This document shows positions 33,031 through 48,360 of a stretch of DNA of 64,000 nucleotides, one piece after another; positions within the stretch are counted from its first letter, which is position 1; each line of letters opens with the position of its first letter. The stretch is from Epiperipatus broadwayi (lineage: Eukaryota; Onychophora; Udeonychophora; Euonychophora; Peripatidae): NCBI GenBank assembly GCA_028023455.1, contig JAQFVV010012396.1:24263330-24327329 (forward strand). The letters are read 5' to 3'. A program made the position numbers and the translations under genes. Under the pieces are notes generated by a model. That model searched no databases. It was not told the origin of the DNA and was given only the letters and a program-made list of their open reading frames with translations.

Positions 33031-33943
33031 CTCCTCTAATTAATTAAGATATATTATCGTACATTCACAATAAGAGCATATTATGTCTTGTATCTTAATT
33101 ATAAGTTGTTTTATTATTTTAGTTTTGTTTTTAGATAAAACTAGTTCGATACTTATTACCCAGTAACTAATCATTATTGAGAAATATTTTCTATAGGGTA
33201 TCTGAAAAACTAATCTTACATCTGATTAAAACCTAAAAGAAGTTTTAAGTTTTACTAACCATGATTCAAACCTATATTTTGGGCATTAGAGCTTGAATTA
33301 CCATCACTGTATTATGAGAGTCTTCAAGACACTCTAAACAACATAAAAATAAATATTCAGTATTTTAAATGAATAAATAATTTTTAAAATAGACAAGTCC
33401 AACAATCATATAGTAATTGTTAATTTTCTTTTTTATGTAAGTTTAAATAAATAAACTAAACTTATAACAGATATATTAAACTAATGCAGTCTGAGTTGTA
33501 CATGGATAAATTTGATTGTTTAAAATTTGTAATAGTAAATACCTGCAAAATCATTTTATAATAGCCACTCCTCATATTGATTAGTATTTAGTGGTGATGT
33601 AAAGTACGCAAAACTAATGAATTAGTCTTATTTTTTCTAATATAAATAAGGGAAAAAAATGAATAGGAATGTTTTTGCAATTATGTTGGCACTTAGGTAA
33701 TCAAACATCACATGATATCCTGAGAAATTAATAATACTGATTCTAAAGACAAAATATATTATTGTAATAGAATGTAAAATTTACCACTGATGAAACAGGA
33801 GTGAATTGTATTTTATATTACTGCTTTTATCTGGTGTAAGCTTCTGTAGCCAATTGATGGTAGTACCAATTAAATCAACATTTGGTGATTTCTTATCCAT
33901 AACTCTAGACTCCTATAGCACTGAAACCTATTGTCACTTTATG

Positions 33944-33997
<54 letters not shown>

Positions 33998-35541
33998 CTT
34001 TAAAAAGTACATGATTTCTAGTGGTCTAAGAATAATAAATATGTTAGTAGCTTAAGAGATTTATTAAAATATGAGGAAATCGGGATATATTTTGAAAAAT
34101 GAGATCGGTATTTTTCAATGAGATATTACCATCATATTTGAATCAGTTTCCCCAACTATTATTCTATGTCAGATCTATTAATAATAAGTTTGAGAAAATA
34201 ATGCTCACTATATAGTGATGGCATCTAATACAGCCAATAGAAATTAAGATGGAAGAATCATGCAATGCTTTGCATAATATAGTTATTACACATCTAAGTT
34301 ATCTTTGTGGTGCTTTTATGTTAAGCTTAGTTTTATAAGTTTATATTTTTTATATTTATTTAAGACATTTTACACTTGTAAAATCTAATAAAAAATAGAT
34401 GCTAGTTGAAATACAAACCATAGGTCCCACACAAAATATAGCAATGCGGTGATATAAAACCTTATATTATCTTTACATACCGTGTTAAACAAGATTAAGT
34501 TTTGAATAAAACATTACTGCTAATTTTTTTTTATTTTTAAACCTTGATTTATTTCTATTATTAAATCACTACAGGATATATAACATTAGTTTAAAAGATA
34601 AAGATCTTCCAAATGAGTGATGAGATCCATGTGTTTGATATCTTTAGATCATTTGGAAAATTAGAATTATTCATGAAATGCAGGCATAATGGGTGAGAAT
34701 GATCTATTTTCTGTACTGATAGAGGTTATGATATGCTGGAATTCAAATAATGATATACTGATAAAAAACAAAAAAAACTTGTAAATATACATACTGTATT
34801 ATATGTATCATTATCAGACATTTCAACAATCTATATATATATAGTGAATCGCAACGATTAAAAAAATATAAAAAATAAATTCTAAATTGTATTTTCAAGT
34901 GGTTGATCTTCTAGGTGAGGAAGTGAAGCAATAATCTCAGATATCAAATGAAAATAGGTATTAAAATAAGATATTATATTTAAACACATATTTTTAATGT
35001 ATTTATTTTTATTTAATAGATATTTTTTTTTATTACATCCATTGTTTTCTTCAAGTAGTAATTTTAAATAAGACTTTTTAATAATTTTAAAATGTGAGTT
35101 TTTAAGGTTGATTTCAAATGCCAAAATTAATTAGAAAGCTTTTAATATTCATTAATTTTAAATTGTAAAGAATATAAAACATACACAAAAAATATTTTTA
35201 CTTGCTTATAAACTTCATATTTAAGGTAAATTATATTTCTTAACTACTGCAAACAGAAATCAATCAAATTTCAATTAAATTTATACATATTTATAAACTA
35301 ATAATTTTCATAAGCTTCAAATTAAGAATATCACTAATTCTAAAACTGATTTTATAAAAAGCAGTAAAATATTTTTAAAGAATTATATTTTATTCAAATA
35401 CGAAACCTATAATCAGTCTTTTATCTTAAACGAATGCTTAAATCAAAAACTGTGGTTATATTTATTTAGAGAATTCGGACGGCAAATTATTCGATTTTTT
35501 TTAACTTTCCAATTTGAAATAACAATAAATAAATCTATTGT
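33031..35541. other. AT-rich non-coding sequence
   Basis: No gene recognised. It contains a ~52-base (TA)n run at 33942-33993 and the minus-strand open frame 34882-35124 (80 codons, lysine/asparagine-rich), which has no recognisable family. Confidence 0.5.
33942..33993. repeat. (TA)n microsatellite
   Basis: About 26 uninterrupted TA units. The open frame running into it encodes only alternating Tyr/Ile and is spurious. Confidence 0.95.
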
Positions 35542-35652
35542 CAAGCGTTGTTAGCCGAGAGGTCATCGCACCCGCCTTGCAAGCAAGTAGTTGGTTGCAG
35601 ACGGGTGTGGGTTCGCGTCCCGGCTGATACTATGACATATGAAGAAAAAAAA
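35542..35652 (+). repeat. tRNA-derived SINE, family 1, copy 3 (best plus-strand example)
   Basis: Reads GTTAGCCGAGAGGTCATCGC (A-box region), a GCAAGCAAGTAGTTGG-type spacer, then GTGGGTTCGCGTCCCGGC (B box). After this comes the family 3' stretch TGATACTATGACATATGAAG and an A8 run. The nine-base word AAATCTATT is found at 35531-35539 and 35650-35658 and is a likely target-site duplication. The tRNA part has no acceptor-stem complement and is followed by an A tail, so this is a retroposed SINE rather than a tRNA gene. Confidence 0.88.
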
Positions 35653-36329
35653 TCTATTTCCACGCACCAATGTTTTACTATTACCTGAAATTATAGCAAA
35701 AATAGAAAACTATTCTATTATTTTAATCCTACTTTAACCCATCAAATAAAATTAATAATAATAATGATACTTACTATCAAAAATTAAAAACTATAATCTA
35801 CTATTAATTTGGTTATATTTTCCAAGATGTTTTAAATTAATTATTAATATTATTATTTCGTTTGCTATTAAATAAATCATCAGTTAAAATTTTATCATTA
35901 AATTCTCAGAGAAGAACTTCATATAAAGTATTGTATTCTTTAGAAAAAAGAAAAAAAAAATCGATTTTTTTATAGCCTAGAGCTATGAAAAATGTTTAAA
36001 ATTAAAATAATCTTTGCTTTGAGATTGAAGGTGGAAATTTAAAACATATAAATGTAACAGCCAAACAAGTAAAGCAGAAATAATATTTTCTTTGTAAGAT
36101 TTTTATAAATGATGTAAGCCGTTGAAATGTTTGAGCAATAAAAAAAAACTCTTCAAAATAGAATTGTTATATATATAAGATTTTTACTAGAATTCTGTTT
36201 AATGTACAAAATATGGCCAATTTAAGTCCAAGTAACTATAAACCACAAAAAAAAACAACCGCCTTAAAAATATTGTGTAAAAAGTGGAAAAAAGTTTTCA
36301 CTTGCTTGAATTATGAATACAAAATTGTA
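35653..36329. other. AT-rich non-coding sequence
   Basis: No feature recognised. Confidence 0.55.
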
Positions 36330-37235
36330 ATATATGTATGTGTGTGTTAAAATAAAGTTTTCCCCGACGACGAAAAAGATAAGCGAATACCGTTCTCAAA
36401 TTCTAAAGATAACTCCTCCATCTCTACTTCTGCTTGCTATTACTCCATACTCTAATCGTCATTTTTTCACTGATCATGCCATTGAGCATGCTGATTTACT
36501 GGACAATTATAACATTAATATTTTAATCGGTTTATCATACAAAGTTCTAAAAAAAATCATTGACCCCGATAGTCAACTTTGTCAACGCTATCTACTGCCA
36601 GAACACTGACTAACTTTCAAAATTTATGCGTGCCTCACTCATGGCTAAAATTCCTGCATAATCTGCTACTTGATATAATTCCAACAATGTTATTCCTCAT
36701 AAAACACTTTAAATTAAATATAGATCTTACTCGCATACTATGCAATGCACTCCCAGAAAATACATCCCATATTTTTGAGACATATCCATATTTTTCACCC
36801 TTATGTCGCTTTGTATTCCACAAAGACACAATTAATTTTAAAAATATGCTCATAAACAATATAAAGAATTTAAAACCATTCAATGCATTTGTAACCATTC
36901 ACATTCTCAGAACAATATCGCTTGCCCGTTGTGCTGTAATCTTTGATAACAAAAAATACAATGTACTGAAAGAAATAACAAAGCATGGCATAACATATAT
37001 CTATATGCTCAAAAATATATACCCAGTAATGTCACAAAAAATATGACAAAGCAATATATTCCTTAGTTGCTCATTAATGCAATAATAGACATCATCTCAT
37101 TCCAATTCACTATATTCTAAAAACCTCCTAAGCAATGTAAAAAAAAAAAATGTAAAAAGCTCTTAATGTAAATATACTAATTCTTGTAAATATTTTGTTA
37201 CTAATAAAGTCTATTTATATATAAATTTAAAAAAA
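36330..37235 (+). pseudogene. LINE 3' end: RT C-terminal zinc-ribbon-like region
   Basis: The frame at 36579-37046 reads PHSWLKFLHNLLLDIIPTML, then ILCNALPENTSHIFETYPYF and SPLCRFVFHK. This follows the pattern of the zinc-binding domain found C-terminal to many LINE RTs (W-x-x-L...LPT...C-x-x-C...E-T-x-H-I/A-F-x-x-C-P), with the first and last cysteines changed. The upstream frame 36334-36609 may be the preceding RT part but lacks a decisive motif. The element ends near 37235 with AATAAAGTCTATTTATATAT and an A-rich tail. It is 5'-truncated. Confidence 0.65.
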
Positions 37236-39219
37236 AAATTCTCAGTACATGTGATTGCTTTTTATTTTTATTTCATCATGTGATGTTTCAGATATGACAA
37301 TGACTATTGAACTTTAAAAAATATCCTATTGCATTAATAAACGATATAAAACAGAAAAGTTCTTCGTAAAAAAAAAAGTACATAAAATATATCTAAAAAA
37401 AAAAAAAAAAGAAAGAAAAACCCGCGACTTAATCATCTACCATTTTTTTTAAAAGTTGACTTAAAATTTCACATTGGATAAAATAATGAGCAGATAAAGC
37501 ATGTTATGGGTAATTGACTTTTTTTTTTAGTATTGCCATCTAATAAGCCGACAATATTATTATGAATATAATATAGTTAAATGTAATAGAAATAAAAATG
37601 ACATAATAATTTTCACCTCTGTAACAATAATAATAACTCACTAGGTTTTATTTGTCTTCCTATTCGTTCGTAATTCAATAAATAGGAAAGATCCACTATA
37701 CAGGTAATTTATTCCATAAAGTAATCATAAAGTAACAAGTAAAATCTTGTGCCAGAAGCTTACATGTAAAAATTAATAAATTAAACAAAAATAAAACAAT
37801 AATAACACAAATAACAATAAATAAAATATATAGGTATTATAAATAAATATAAATAGGAATATATAAATAGTATTATATATACAAAAATACTATAGAATAT
37901 ATAAATAATAAAATATAGTTAAAATAAATAATCAAAAAATAATTATAAATCAGTGCATAAAATATAACAATAGTAGCATATATTGCACAACCATTGGTGT
38001 AAATGTTTTTAAAAGATACATGAGAAATATTTAATTTCATTGAACCCTCATATATAAATATATTAAATAGTTTAGTATGAGAATAGACATACTGTATTCT
38101 ATTAGATTCCTTGAAAAACCTTGATAAAAGTGATTGAAATCTATTAGAGAGATAAGTATTGGAAAAGAAACTCTAAAATGCAAATAATATTTTTTACAAT
38201 AAATGTCAAGAATGATTTTATATTGGTGTAACTGAGCAACATAAAATATGCATTGCTCTATAAATAAGTCTTGAATAGAAGAGAATCAAGATCTGCCAAA
38301 GATATAAGCCCAAACTATAATTTTGTAAAAATATAAAGAAAAAAAATATATGGAGAACAGTTACCTCAAAACAGATATTGTAGGTTAAAATACATTCATA
38401 CCATGCAATATAAATAAAAATGAGAGTTGACCTAGGAAGACATCTAAACGAAAGAAAAACCTTATGTAAACATTGACAAAGATAGAATAATAAGAAGAAA
38501 AAGGAAAAAGAGGAGGAGAAAGAGAAGAAAAAGGAGAAAAGGCAGAACAAGAATAATAATAAGAGCAGGTAAACAGTTTTTGCTTCATTGTTCATATGAT
38601 GTTTTAGCTCTTAAATAATGAAAGCATCTGAAAATTATATTTATATAGTTTTGTATAAATATGTACAAGGTAAACTATAAGTTTATTATTAATGAAGAAC
38701 AAATACCAAACCCAAAATTATTTATTTAATCAAGTGATGATTATCAAGATTATTATTAATCATTATATAAATATTTATCTATTTACCAAATACAATGTTA
38801 AAGATATTGTCAGTTAGGGTTATGTGGTTCAGTAAAGTATGGTCACAATTTTTTTTTCTCTGTACAGTTGCTTTTCTATTAAATCCAAAATTACAAAATT
38901 CTAGGCTATTCTGCACATCTTAATTATACTGTCCAAATACCAAGAAAGCGTTGATAAGGAAATCATTTTTTTCATTCTGAAATTAAAACGTATAGTAGTG
39001 TCTTGAGCAATTAAGTGTATGGAGGAAAAGTTACTGGATTATTTATTAGCTAGAAAAGTTAATAAAACTTTATTAATTGAAACTGTTGTGCCTAACTAAT
39101 TATCACATGACATCCTAAGCAGATAAACGCTAAATTTATTTAGATTTATATTCAAGATTGTCATATTGCTTATTATTAAATATTTTGTATGAAGATCGTA
39201 TGAATCACTTTTTATTGAG
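37236..39219. other. AT-rich sequence with purine and A-rich tracts
   Basis: No gene recognised. An AAT/ATA-rich low-complexity stretch lies at 37790-37960. A strongly purine-biased stretch lies at about 38490-38570 (GAAGAAAAAGG and GAGGAGGAGAAAG type words), responsible for the Phe/Ser-rich minus-strand open frames. Confidence 0.5.
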
Positions 39220-39230
39220 CATATATATGC

Positions 39231-39392
39231 ACGTTATATAATGAGCATGAATAGATTTTAACAAGCTTTTCCGAATATTTCTATTCCCAGAAAAAATTCT
39301 CACTGTGGCTGTCATCAGTGAGAAACTAGAAACTAGTCTCAGAATAGGAATATTTGGAAAAGCTTGGTGAAAGCTACTAATGCTCATTATAT
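39231..39392. repeat. Hairpin repeat related to the 'ACTAGT' family
   Basis: The left arm GTTATATAATGAGCATGAAT ... AAGCTTTTCCGAATATTTCT and the right arm GGAATATTTGGAAAAGCTTG ... TAATGCTCATTATATAAC are near-complementary over about 55 bases. The loop contains CATCAGTGAGAAACTAG, then AAACTAGTCTC, which resembles the core of the 56-59 kb family (ACTGATGAAGGCC...GAAACTAGTCTGG). Probably a diverged member. Confidence 0.7.
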
Positions 39393-39659
39393 AACATTTG
39401 TAGGACAGGCTTATTAAATGAAGTCACATGATGTAAAACTTGACTTTCCTGCAATTACAGTTTTTCTCTTGAGGCTTTAGCAATGTCATATTGCCAAAGC
39501 TATGAATGTATAGTGTATCTGAACTTAGTTTAGTCCCATACAGCTTTTTAAGTTAGATAGATGTATTTGAAGACAGATGTCTGAAAATTTCAGATTTTTC
39601 TACTTAATAGTTAACTATTAGATAAACATTGAACTTAAGATGCCATTTTTAAATCTAAT

Positions 39660-39930
39660 GTCTGCATATCCCAGTGCCTCACTGATGACAGCCACAGCTA
39701 GAAACTGGCCTGGGGATAAAAATATTTTCAAAAGCTTGTTTTTTTTTCATGTGTCATAGCATCGGCGGGAAGCGAACCTGGTAACCCTGGAAAAAACTAC
39801 TTGTAAGGCACCACTCGGCCATCAATGCTTGAAAAAAGCTTCTTAAGAGCTATTAACACTCATTATACAACATTTGTAGTACAAGCTTATTAAATTACAT
39901 CATATGATGTATGGCTTGATTTTTTTGCAA
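39660..39930. repeat. Second diverged 'ACTAGT'-type copy, split by a SINE
   Basis: GTGCCTCACTGATGACAGCC and GAAACTGGCCTGGGGATAAA precede, and TATTAACACTCATTATACAA plus CATTTGTAGTACAAGCTTAT follow, the SINE at 39738. The trailing part parallels 39380-39420 (CTCATTATATAACATTTGTAGGACAGGCTTATT, cited here only by its shared word ACATTTGTAG). The two sites at 39.2 and 39.7 kb are therefore copies of one repeat. Confidence 0.65.
39738..39830 (-). repeat. tRNA-derived SINE, family 1, copy 4
   Basis: Minus-strand reading has a shortened tRNA head (GGCCGAGTGGTGCCTTAC), the B-box region AGGTTCGCTTCCCGCC, the family 3' stretch GATGCTATGACACATG and an A tail. AAAAGCTT flanks both sides (39730-39738 and 39834-39841), consistent with a target-site duplication. 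It is inserted in an older repeat copy. Confidence 0.82.
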
Positions 39931-41349
39931 ATATATTTATTTATTGACAATTATATATGTACAAGCTTATAATTTGATTTTATCAAGTAGTATGCTTTGT
40001 CTATCATTAGCCACATTGCTTATATTTTATTTTGGGCTTCACTTTTCAATGGCAAAATTATTTAGATCCAATCTGAATCAATATAAATTTACTTAATCGT
40101 ATGATACTAGTGTTAATCTTATATGTAAAAGAACATTAGGAATATAATAATTAAAAATAAAAATTATTTCATCTAAATTTGACAATTTGTTCTTGATTTG
40201 TTAAATGTTTTTTTTTTTTAAATTCCAATTTAAATACATACTTGGAGTAACACAGAAGCCATTAGATATTATAATAGTTCAAGTATTATAATAATTCATA
40301 TTTCTTTAGACATGGCTGACTTAACTAGTCACAACTAGCATTGGAATTAAACTGATAAATAATACTAAATTAAACATGGCACTCTAACCAACTACTTTAA
40401 TCTATTAGATACATCCTCAGTTTAAACTTAGTTTTATGAATAAAAGTCACCAGTTTAATTTCTGTGTTAATGGTAACCAATCAGTAAGAGTGAAGTATAA
40501 CACTTACTAAACTATATTTTATTATTAACAAATTAGTGTCTTTAAAAATATATATATTTCTAAAAATATTTAACAATTTAGTACATAATGGAACATATAA
40601 CTACTTGTAAGATACCTTCATTAAAAATATTTTATGTTGACAGTTATTTAAGATGTATAATAAATATATAAATTAAATAACAAATCAATAATTTTAATTC
40701 AGCTAATTTAATCGTTTCATTAAACCATTTTCAACTCTATTTTTGGTATTTCTTTAAAGATCATTATAACATAAAACTAATTATGATATAACTTAAAGTA
40801 ATATTTATTTAACAAATTAATCGTACTCTTTATAATATAAAAATACTTAAATCAATAATATTAACAATTACTAAAATACATAAAATATGAATTCTTATAA
40901 TGTAAATTAATTATTGATATAAATTTTATATTGTAGGACGATGTCCCCTAGATGATATGCCAAGTCTTTATTATAGAACTTTATCTGGTTATCATTTAAG
41001 TTTCTTACCATTTTCTTAATTATCGTTGGTCAATATTAACAATGGTGAAACTCTTCTATCCTATCAACAAGATTGCACAACTTTTAACATTAAATAAATA
41101 TTAAAGTATTTATCCAATGACATATCTAGACATTCCTCTTTATTTTGTATCTACATACTCTCATGAATAACAATAGTGATTACACAAATATAATAAAACA
41201 TCTACAATTATTGACATTCAATTAACTAAGGAAGAAATTATACTGTTATGTTACTGTTTACTGAATGTTATTCTTATTACTTCTATAGGATTATAATTAG
41301 CAATAATCATAATAATACACTGCACAGGCTTAAACCTGCATTTATATAT
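39931..41349. other. AT-rich non-coding sequence
   Basis: No gene or repeat recognised. Confidence 0.55.
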
Positions 41350-41730
41350 GTAATATATGTGGGATTCGAACTCAGACTTTCACATGACCCACTACTCTCA
41401 GTGTCATCTCATATTGCTGACCCACCTGACCACACACATGTTGAAAAGATAAATAATCACCAATATACATATTTCATGCTAAATCAGCAATCATCAGTTG
41501 GTCCAGATTACTATCCTCACACATATATATATAGTCAGTGCTCAGCTTTATATTAAGATAGCCAATCTTCATACTTTAATGGACAGGATTCAAACTATTC
41601 CAACTCACAACTCTTCAACCTTCCATTTCATTGAAAATCTAATGATGGAATGTTCAAAGCCCTTATTAGTGCCAAAGTTGTCATCCTACCCATGTTGGCA
41701 TATAAGTCATATATTAAGAAGATTACAGGA
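41350..41730 (-). repeat. tRNA-headed SINE-like family 2, single full copy
   Basis: On the minus strand an A-box-like TGTGGTCAGGTGGGTCAGC precedes GAGTCTGAGTTCGAATCCCAC (a good Pol III B box, at about 41360-41380 on +; quoted core GTTCGAATCCC). The body shares with 11866-12464 the words CACCAATATACATATTTCAT, GTTGGTCC, TCAGTGCT, TTTAATGGACAGG and GATGCCA-like AGTGCCAAAGTTGTCAT. The length is about 380 bases. Open frames across it are not genes. The B box is better preserved than in the other copies. Confidence 0.7.
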
Positions 41731-43309
41731 TAATCATTGATTTTTAATTAGTTATTAAATCCACATATAAAATGTCAAGAAAGATTTTACTGAACCCTAT
41801 AGGCAGTGTTGCTTATGAAAAGACTTATAACCTGAATCTATAATTAGAATTGACTACTATTTTATATTTATGTTCCATAATATGTTCCCTTAAACTAATA
41901 TTATTATCTAAATTGTAATTATATTGATACTTTCAATAATAAGTAATTCATAATTTAATTCCTTATAAATAAGCATACTTTAATAATTTGCAATATCATC
42001 AATGACTTATGTGATCAAGGCAGCTTACAGTAAGTTAACATCTCTTTTAAGAAATGTGTGCTTAATTGATTGTTATATTGTTCTAAACTGGATTGCTTTC
42101 TTATTTCCATCTCAAATTGCACACTTTGAGTTTATGTCATGTAGTGACAATGACTCTCACAAAAAAAAGCAACATTTAATACTCAAGTTTATTTTCAAAA
42201 GAATAACTTTAATCATATTATTTACAAGATATTATATATTTATAACTAACCAACAGGTAAATTAAAATAACAATAATAAAGTTATATACCAATATAATAT
42301 AATAACACTCTAAACAAATGAAAAATTTCCATTTCCTTTTTGACCCTTTAGATATTCTAAATAAAACAAAACAAAAATATTACCTTTTCATGTAATATGG
42401 TATTTACCTTTATATACTTTTATTTTTTTTTTCTATCACAAATCAGGTGTTTCCCTGAGACGATTATTATTCTCCTTCTTTTCACCATTATTGAACATTA
42501 TAAGTTAAGCATTGAATTAAAAAAACAAAATAGAACATAATAACTATTGTCTTCTTGCTTCAGTACAATAATCTTATTATAATATGGTGGAATGTCACTT
42601 TTTGTGTAATTTTAGATACCATGATATTCATTCTTTGATTTTTTTTTCTAAGAAGATATTATGATAATAATTATAAAATCATGAATCAGTTTTTTAACCT
42701 CAAATTCCATCTTCCTATAGTTTTATTTTCAACCTTTATACTAAATTACAATCAACAAGAATTTTCGATTGTGTACTATTAAATCTGAACCCCTACATCT
42801 CCCTGCAATAATTTTCATTTATAACTTATGAGATTCAGCTAAATATTAATATATCACCCTTTTGTGTATTCTAAATAATCTACCTATCTCTGCTTTATCT
42901 AATAACTTAATTATTACCTTCATATTTCTAACTTATATTTGTTTGATATTATTCTTATAACTAATTGTTTCTACAAATTACAAGCTAAAATTACTAATAA
43001 TTCCATATAAGTATATTAAATTGTTCTTTGTAAAACATAAGATCAAATTTAAAATATCATTTCTCATTTTCAATATTGTATATTTAAACGCCAATCTATA
43101 CCCTCTTCATAATATACATATTGTTAACTACTTTTAGGATACATTTCATTAAATCATTAATCATATCTATAGATTTTAATTATATAACAATATTTGATAA
43201 AAACATAACTTTTAAAATAAATAATGACATAGAAAACCAAATTGAATCAATAATTAATTTCACTATCTATTGATCTATCCTCCGTATTGTAATAACAATC
43301 ATATTTAAA
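41731..43309. other. AT-rich non-coding sequence
   Basis: No gene recognised. The plus-strand frame at 42002-42265 has no visible family motif. Confidence 0.5.
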
Positions 43310-43352
<43 letters not shown>

Positions 43353-43373
43353 AAATAGATAGTTAAATATATA

Positions 43374-43404
<31 letters not shown>
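43310..43404. repeat. Two neighbouring (TA)n microsatellites
   Basis: (TA)n runs at about 43311-43350 and 43371-43404 flank a short unique spacer containing GTAAATAGATAGTTAAATAT. The minus-strand open frame over them is spurious. Confidence 0.9.
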
Positions 43405-44399
43405 TGCAAGCTTTTTTTTCTCTTTAAATATAAGTTCCTAAACAAACAAACAAAAAAAACTTTAACTTTTACTGGCATTACAATCATTCCATAGGATTTA
43501 AACTGGTTGCACATCAATATTATTATCACTTTTATTTCAAACACTTTCCTTTCAAACACTTCTCCATTAGTTGCATGTTAATATTACAATCATTTTTGCT
43601 CCATTATTTCTCATCTGAAGATTATTATAATTTTCAAAATTTACACAATGGCAGGTTATTGACAATGTAACTGTTTTTTTATTTTTCTTTAGTAGTTTAA
43701 GATTATCTGCAACTTGTCTTATATGTTTGGCTTAAATACTCCTTGTGCTATTAATAAATAATTCAGCACTCAAATGAATTCTTACTTATTTTGATTAATA
43801 TTATTAGTAAAAAAAATAAAACATTTTCCATCTTAACAGTAGAATAATATTATCTTCCACATATGTTTACATTTCACAATGCACTAAGATTTATTTCATC
43901 TATTATTCAACAATTTATTCTCTATGCATAATTATTCTTGATTAAAGATTTTCTGGTATGGTTTTACCCTCTTACATTTTTTTTTCAGATGATAGATAAT
44001 GTTTTCATTTGTCCTAACAGACTGCTGTTATTCAGTACAGTATAAATATAATCATCATTTAATCTATAACTTTACATAAAAGTAATATTAAAGTTAGTAT
44101 TGCTCAGTTTTAATCATTTCCTCAATTAAAATTTTATTCCAACATGCTTTAAGATTTATCTTTGAATAGGATGTATACTTTTCCATTCATATCATGTTCA
44201 ATTATTATCTATTACTAATTTAGTTCTAAATAATTTTAAAAATGCATAGTTATCTCTATCAGAAGTAAACTACCCTGGCTGATAACTTGATTTTGTCCAA
44301 TTATTTTGACTCATATGAACCATGAATATTTCAAGTAGTTTAGCAATTAAATCCAGTGTAAATGTACTATTTCCAAGATTTTTCTTTAGTGAGTTTTTT
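43405..44399. other. AT-rich sequence downstream of the RTE relic
   Basis: No reliable motif. By position it could contain the C-terminal part of the minus-strand RTE element at 44400-46790, but I could not match it to the conserved C-terminal words seen at 29570-29926. Confidence 0.4.
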
Positions 44400-46790
<2,391 letters not shown>

Positions 46791-48240
46791 TCAAATAAAA
46801 TTGTTACAATTCAAGTACAATATTTAGAATTTTTTTTTTTAATTTTTCATTATTAATATCATAACCTCATAAAACAGGTTATTTTATATCACAGTTTTAA
46901 ATCTCAGGTTCATTGTAGGCAGGAGGATATATAGATAGAGCTGCTTAAATGTACAATCTTTGCCAGCTTAAACATATGTCCACTACAATTCTGTATTGAA
47001 TCATTAAGTTATAGCAACACTTTAAGCAAATAACAAAATTAGAAATGACCAGCTATTAATTTTGTTCCCATCATTGCTTTTTTAGATGTAGAGGTCATAA
47101 ACTTTAAAAATAAATAGAAAAAAAAAATTGGAGTCAAAAATTTTATGTGTGAAATTAAGAGTTGGCAATATGGTTTTCAAAATACCCCACCCCATTTTCA
47201 TTAATAAGGAAATGACTAATGATATGGGAGGCTCATGATAACTCAGCTCCATGTTAATTTAAATAACTAAAGGAAAATAAAAGAAGAGAAATTGTTATTT
47301 GTATCAGAACAGTATTTCACATTTTGAAAAGCTACACTCGATTATGAAAGGCAGCAGCAGCTATTTTTGATTGGTCACTATTTTTGATTACTCATTATCA
47401 ACACTTATCTGAAAATCATTCTAATATTCATTACCTGAGGATCCATTAGTAGCCTCAGTACATCACCTGACTATAATGATTATATTGTGCAAAAGAGTAG
47501 AAAAATATTCATGAGCTTGTGAAGAGGATATATTTGTTCATTGTATGCTAGGATTGCAAATTATGATAAATCTAGAGCTTTTCCTACTGTAAAATGTATA
47601 TCATGCTAAACCTTGACTTTAATAAAGAAATTCAAACATTGTGATTTATTGCATTTCCTTTGTGAGCATAAAATGGGTATCAATTAACTGAAGCATTTAA
47701 GTATGAACAAATAAGTATTTAAATATAAAACCTGGACACAATTCTACATAAACATTATCTGAAAATTATATTTACTGTTTACATTGAACTAAAGTATTAG
47801 TATTGATCACTTATGTCATCCCAATACGTTTACATGCTCACATGATTTAAGACTTTCACAACAGTGATTTTTTAACTTTTATAATACTGAAATTTTAAAG
47901 CCTTACATGTTTTAAAACTAAGTTAATTTGCATGCATCATTAAAAAGATGTGACATCAATTTAAGTATCTATATTTTATATTTTCAGCTTAATAACTGTA
48001 TATATTTTTATCTTTTGGCAGGATTTCATAAAAAAAAAAAACAATATTATGTCATTATCTCAGTATACACAATACATTCCAGGAGAAGCTTTATTTATAC
48101 TACTCCAGTTTTTTTACTTATTATAAACTTGACTCATCAATGACTCTTGCATGCATTAATTATATCTTACAATAGGCGAAAGTCCCATAGTATTATTACA
48201 ATTTGCTTCTGAAATGTATTATGTAAGCTAGCATCATGTT
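46791..48240. other. AT-rich non-coding sequence
   Basis: No gene recognised. It could include the N-terminal endonuclease start of the RTE relic just above 46790, but no motif is visible. Confidence 0.5.
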
Positions 48241-48349
48241 TTTTTTTCATATTTCATAGCATCGTCCAGGAGGCGAACCCACAACCATCTGCAACCAACT
48301 ACTTGCTTGCAAGGCGGTTGTGATGACCTCTCGGCTAACAACACTTGAC
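48241..48349 (-). repeat. tRNA-derived SINE, family 1, copy 5, with target-site duplication
   Basis: Minus-strand reading is GTTGTTAGCCGAGAGGTCAT (A-box side), a CAAGCAAGTAGTTGGTTGCAG-type spacer like that of copy 3, GTGGGTTCGCCTCCTGG (B box), then GATGCTATGAAATATG and an A tail. The 11-base word AGCATCATGTT is present at 48230-48240 and again at 48350-48360, a clear target-site duplication, so both boundaries are well fixed. Confidence 0.92.
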
Positions 48350-48360
48350 AGCATCATGTT

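Noticed and set aside
35542-35652. Functional tRNA gene
   Set aside because: Boxes A and B are present, but the acceptor stem does not pair, an A tail and target-site duplication follow, and four more copies exist: it is a SINE.
38385-38595. Phe/Ser-rich membrane protein
   Set aside because: Produced by a purine-rich tract on the plus strand; low complexity and overlapping alternative frames.
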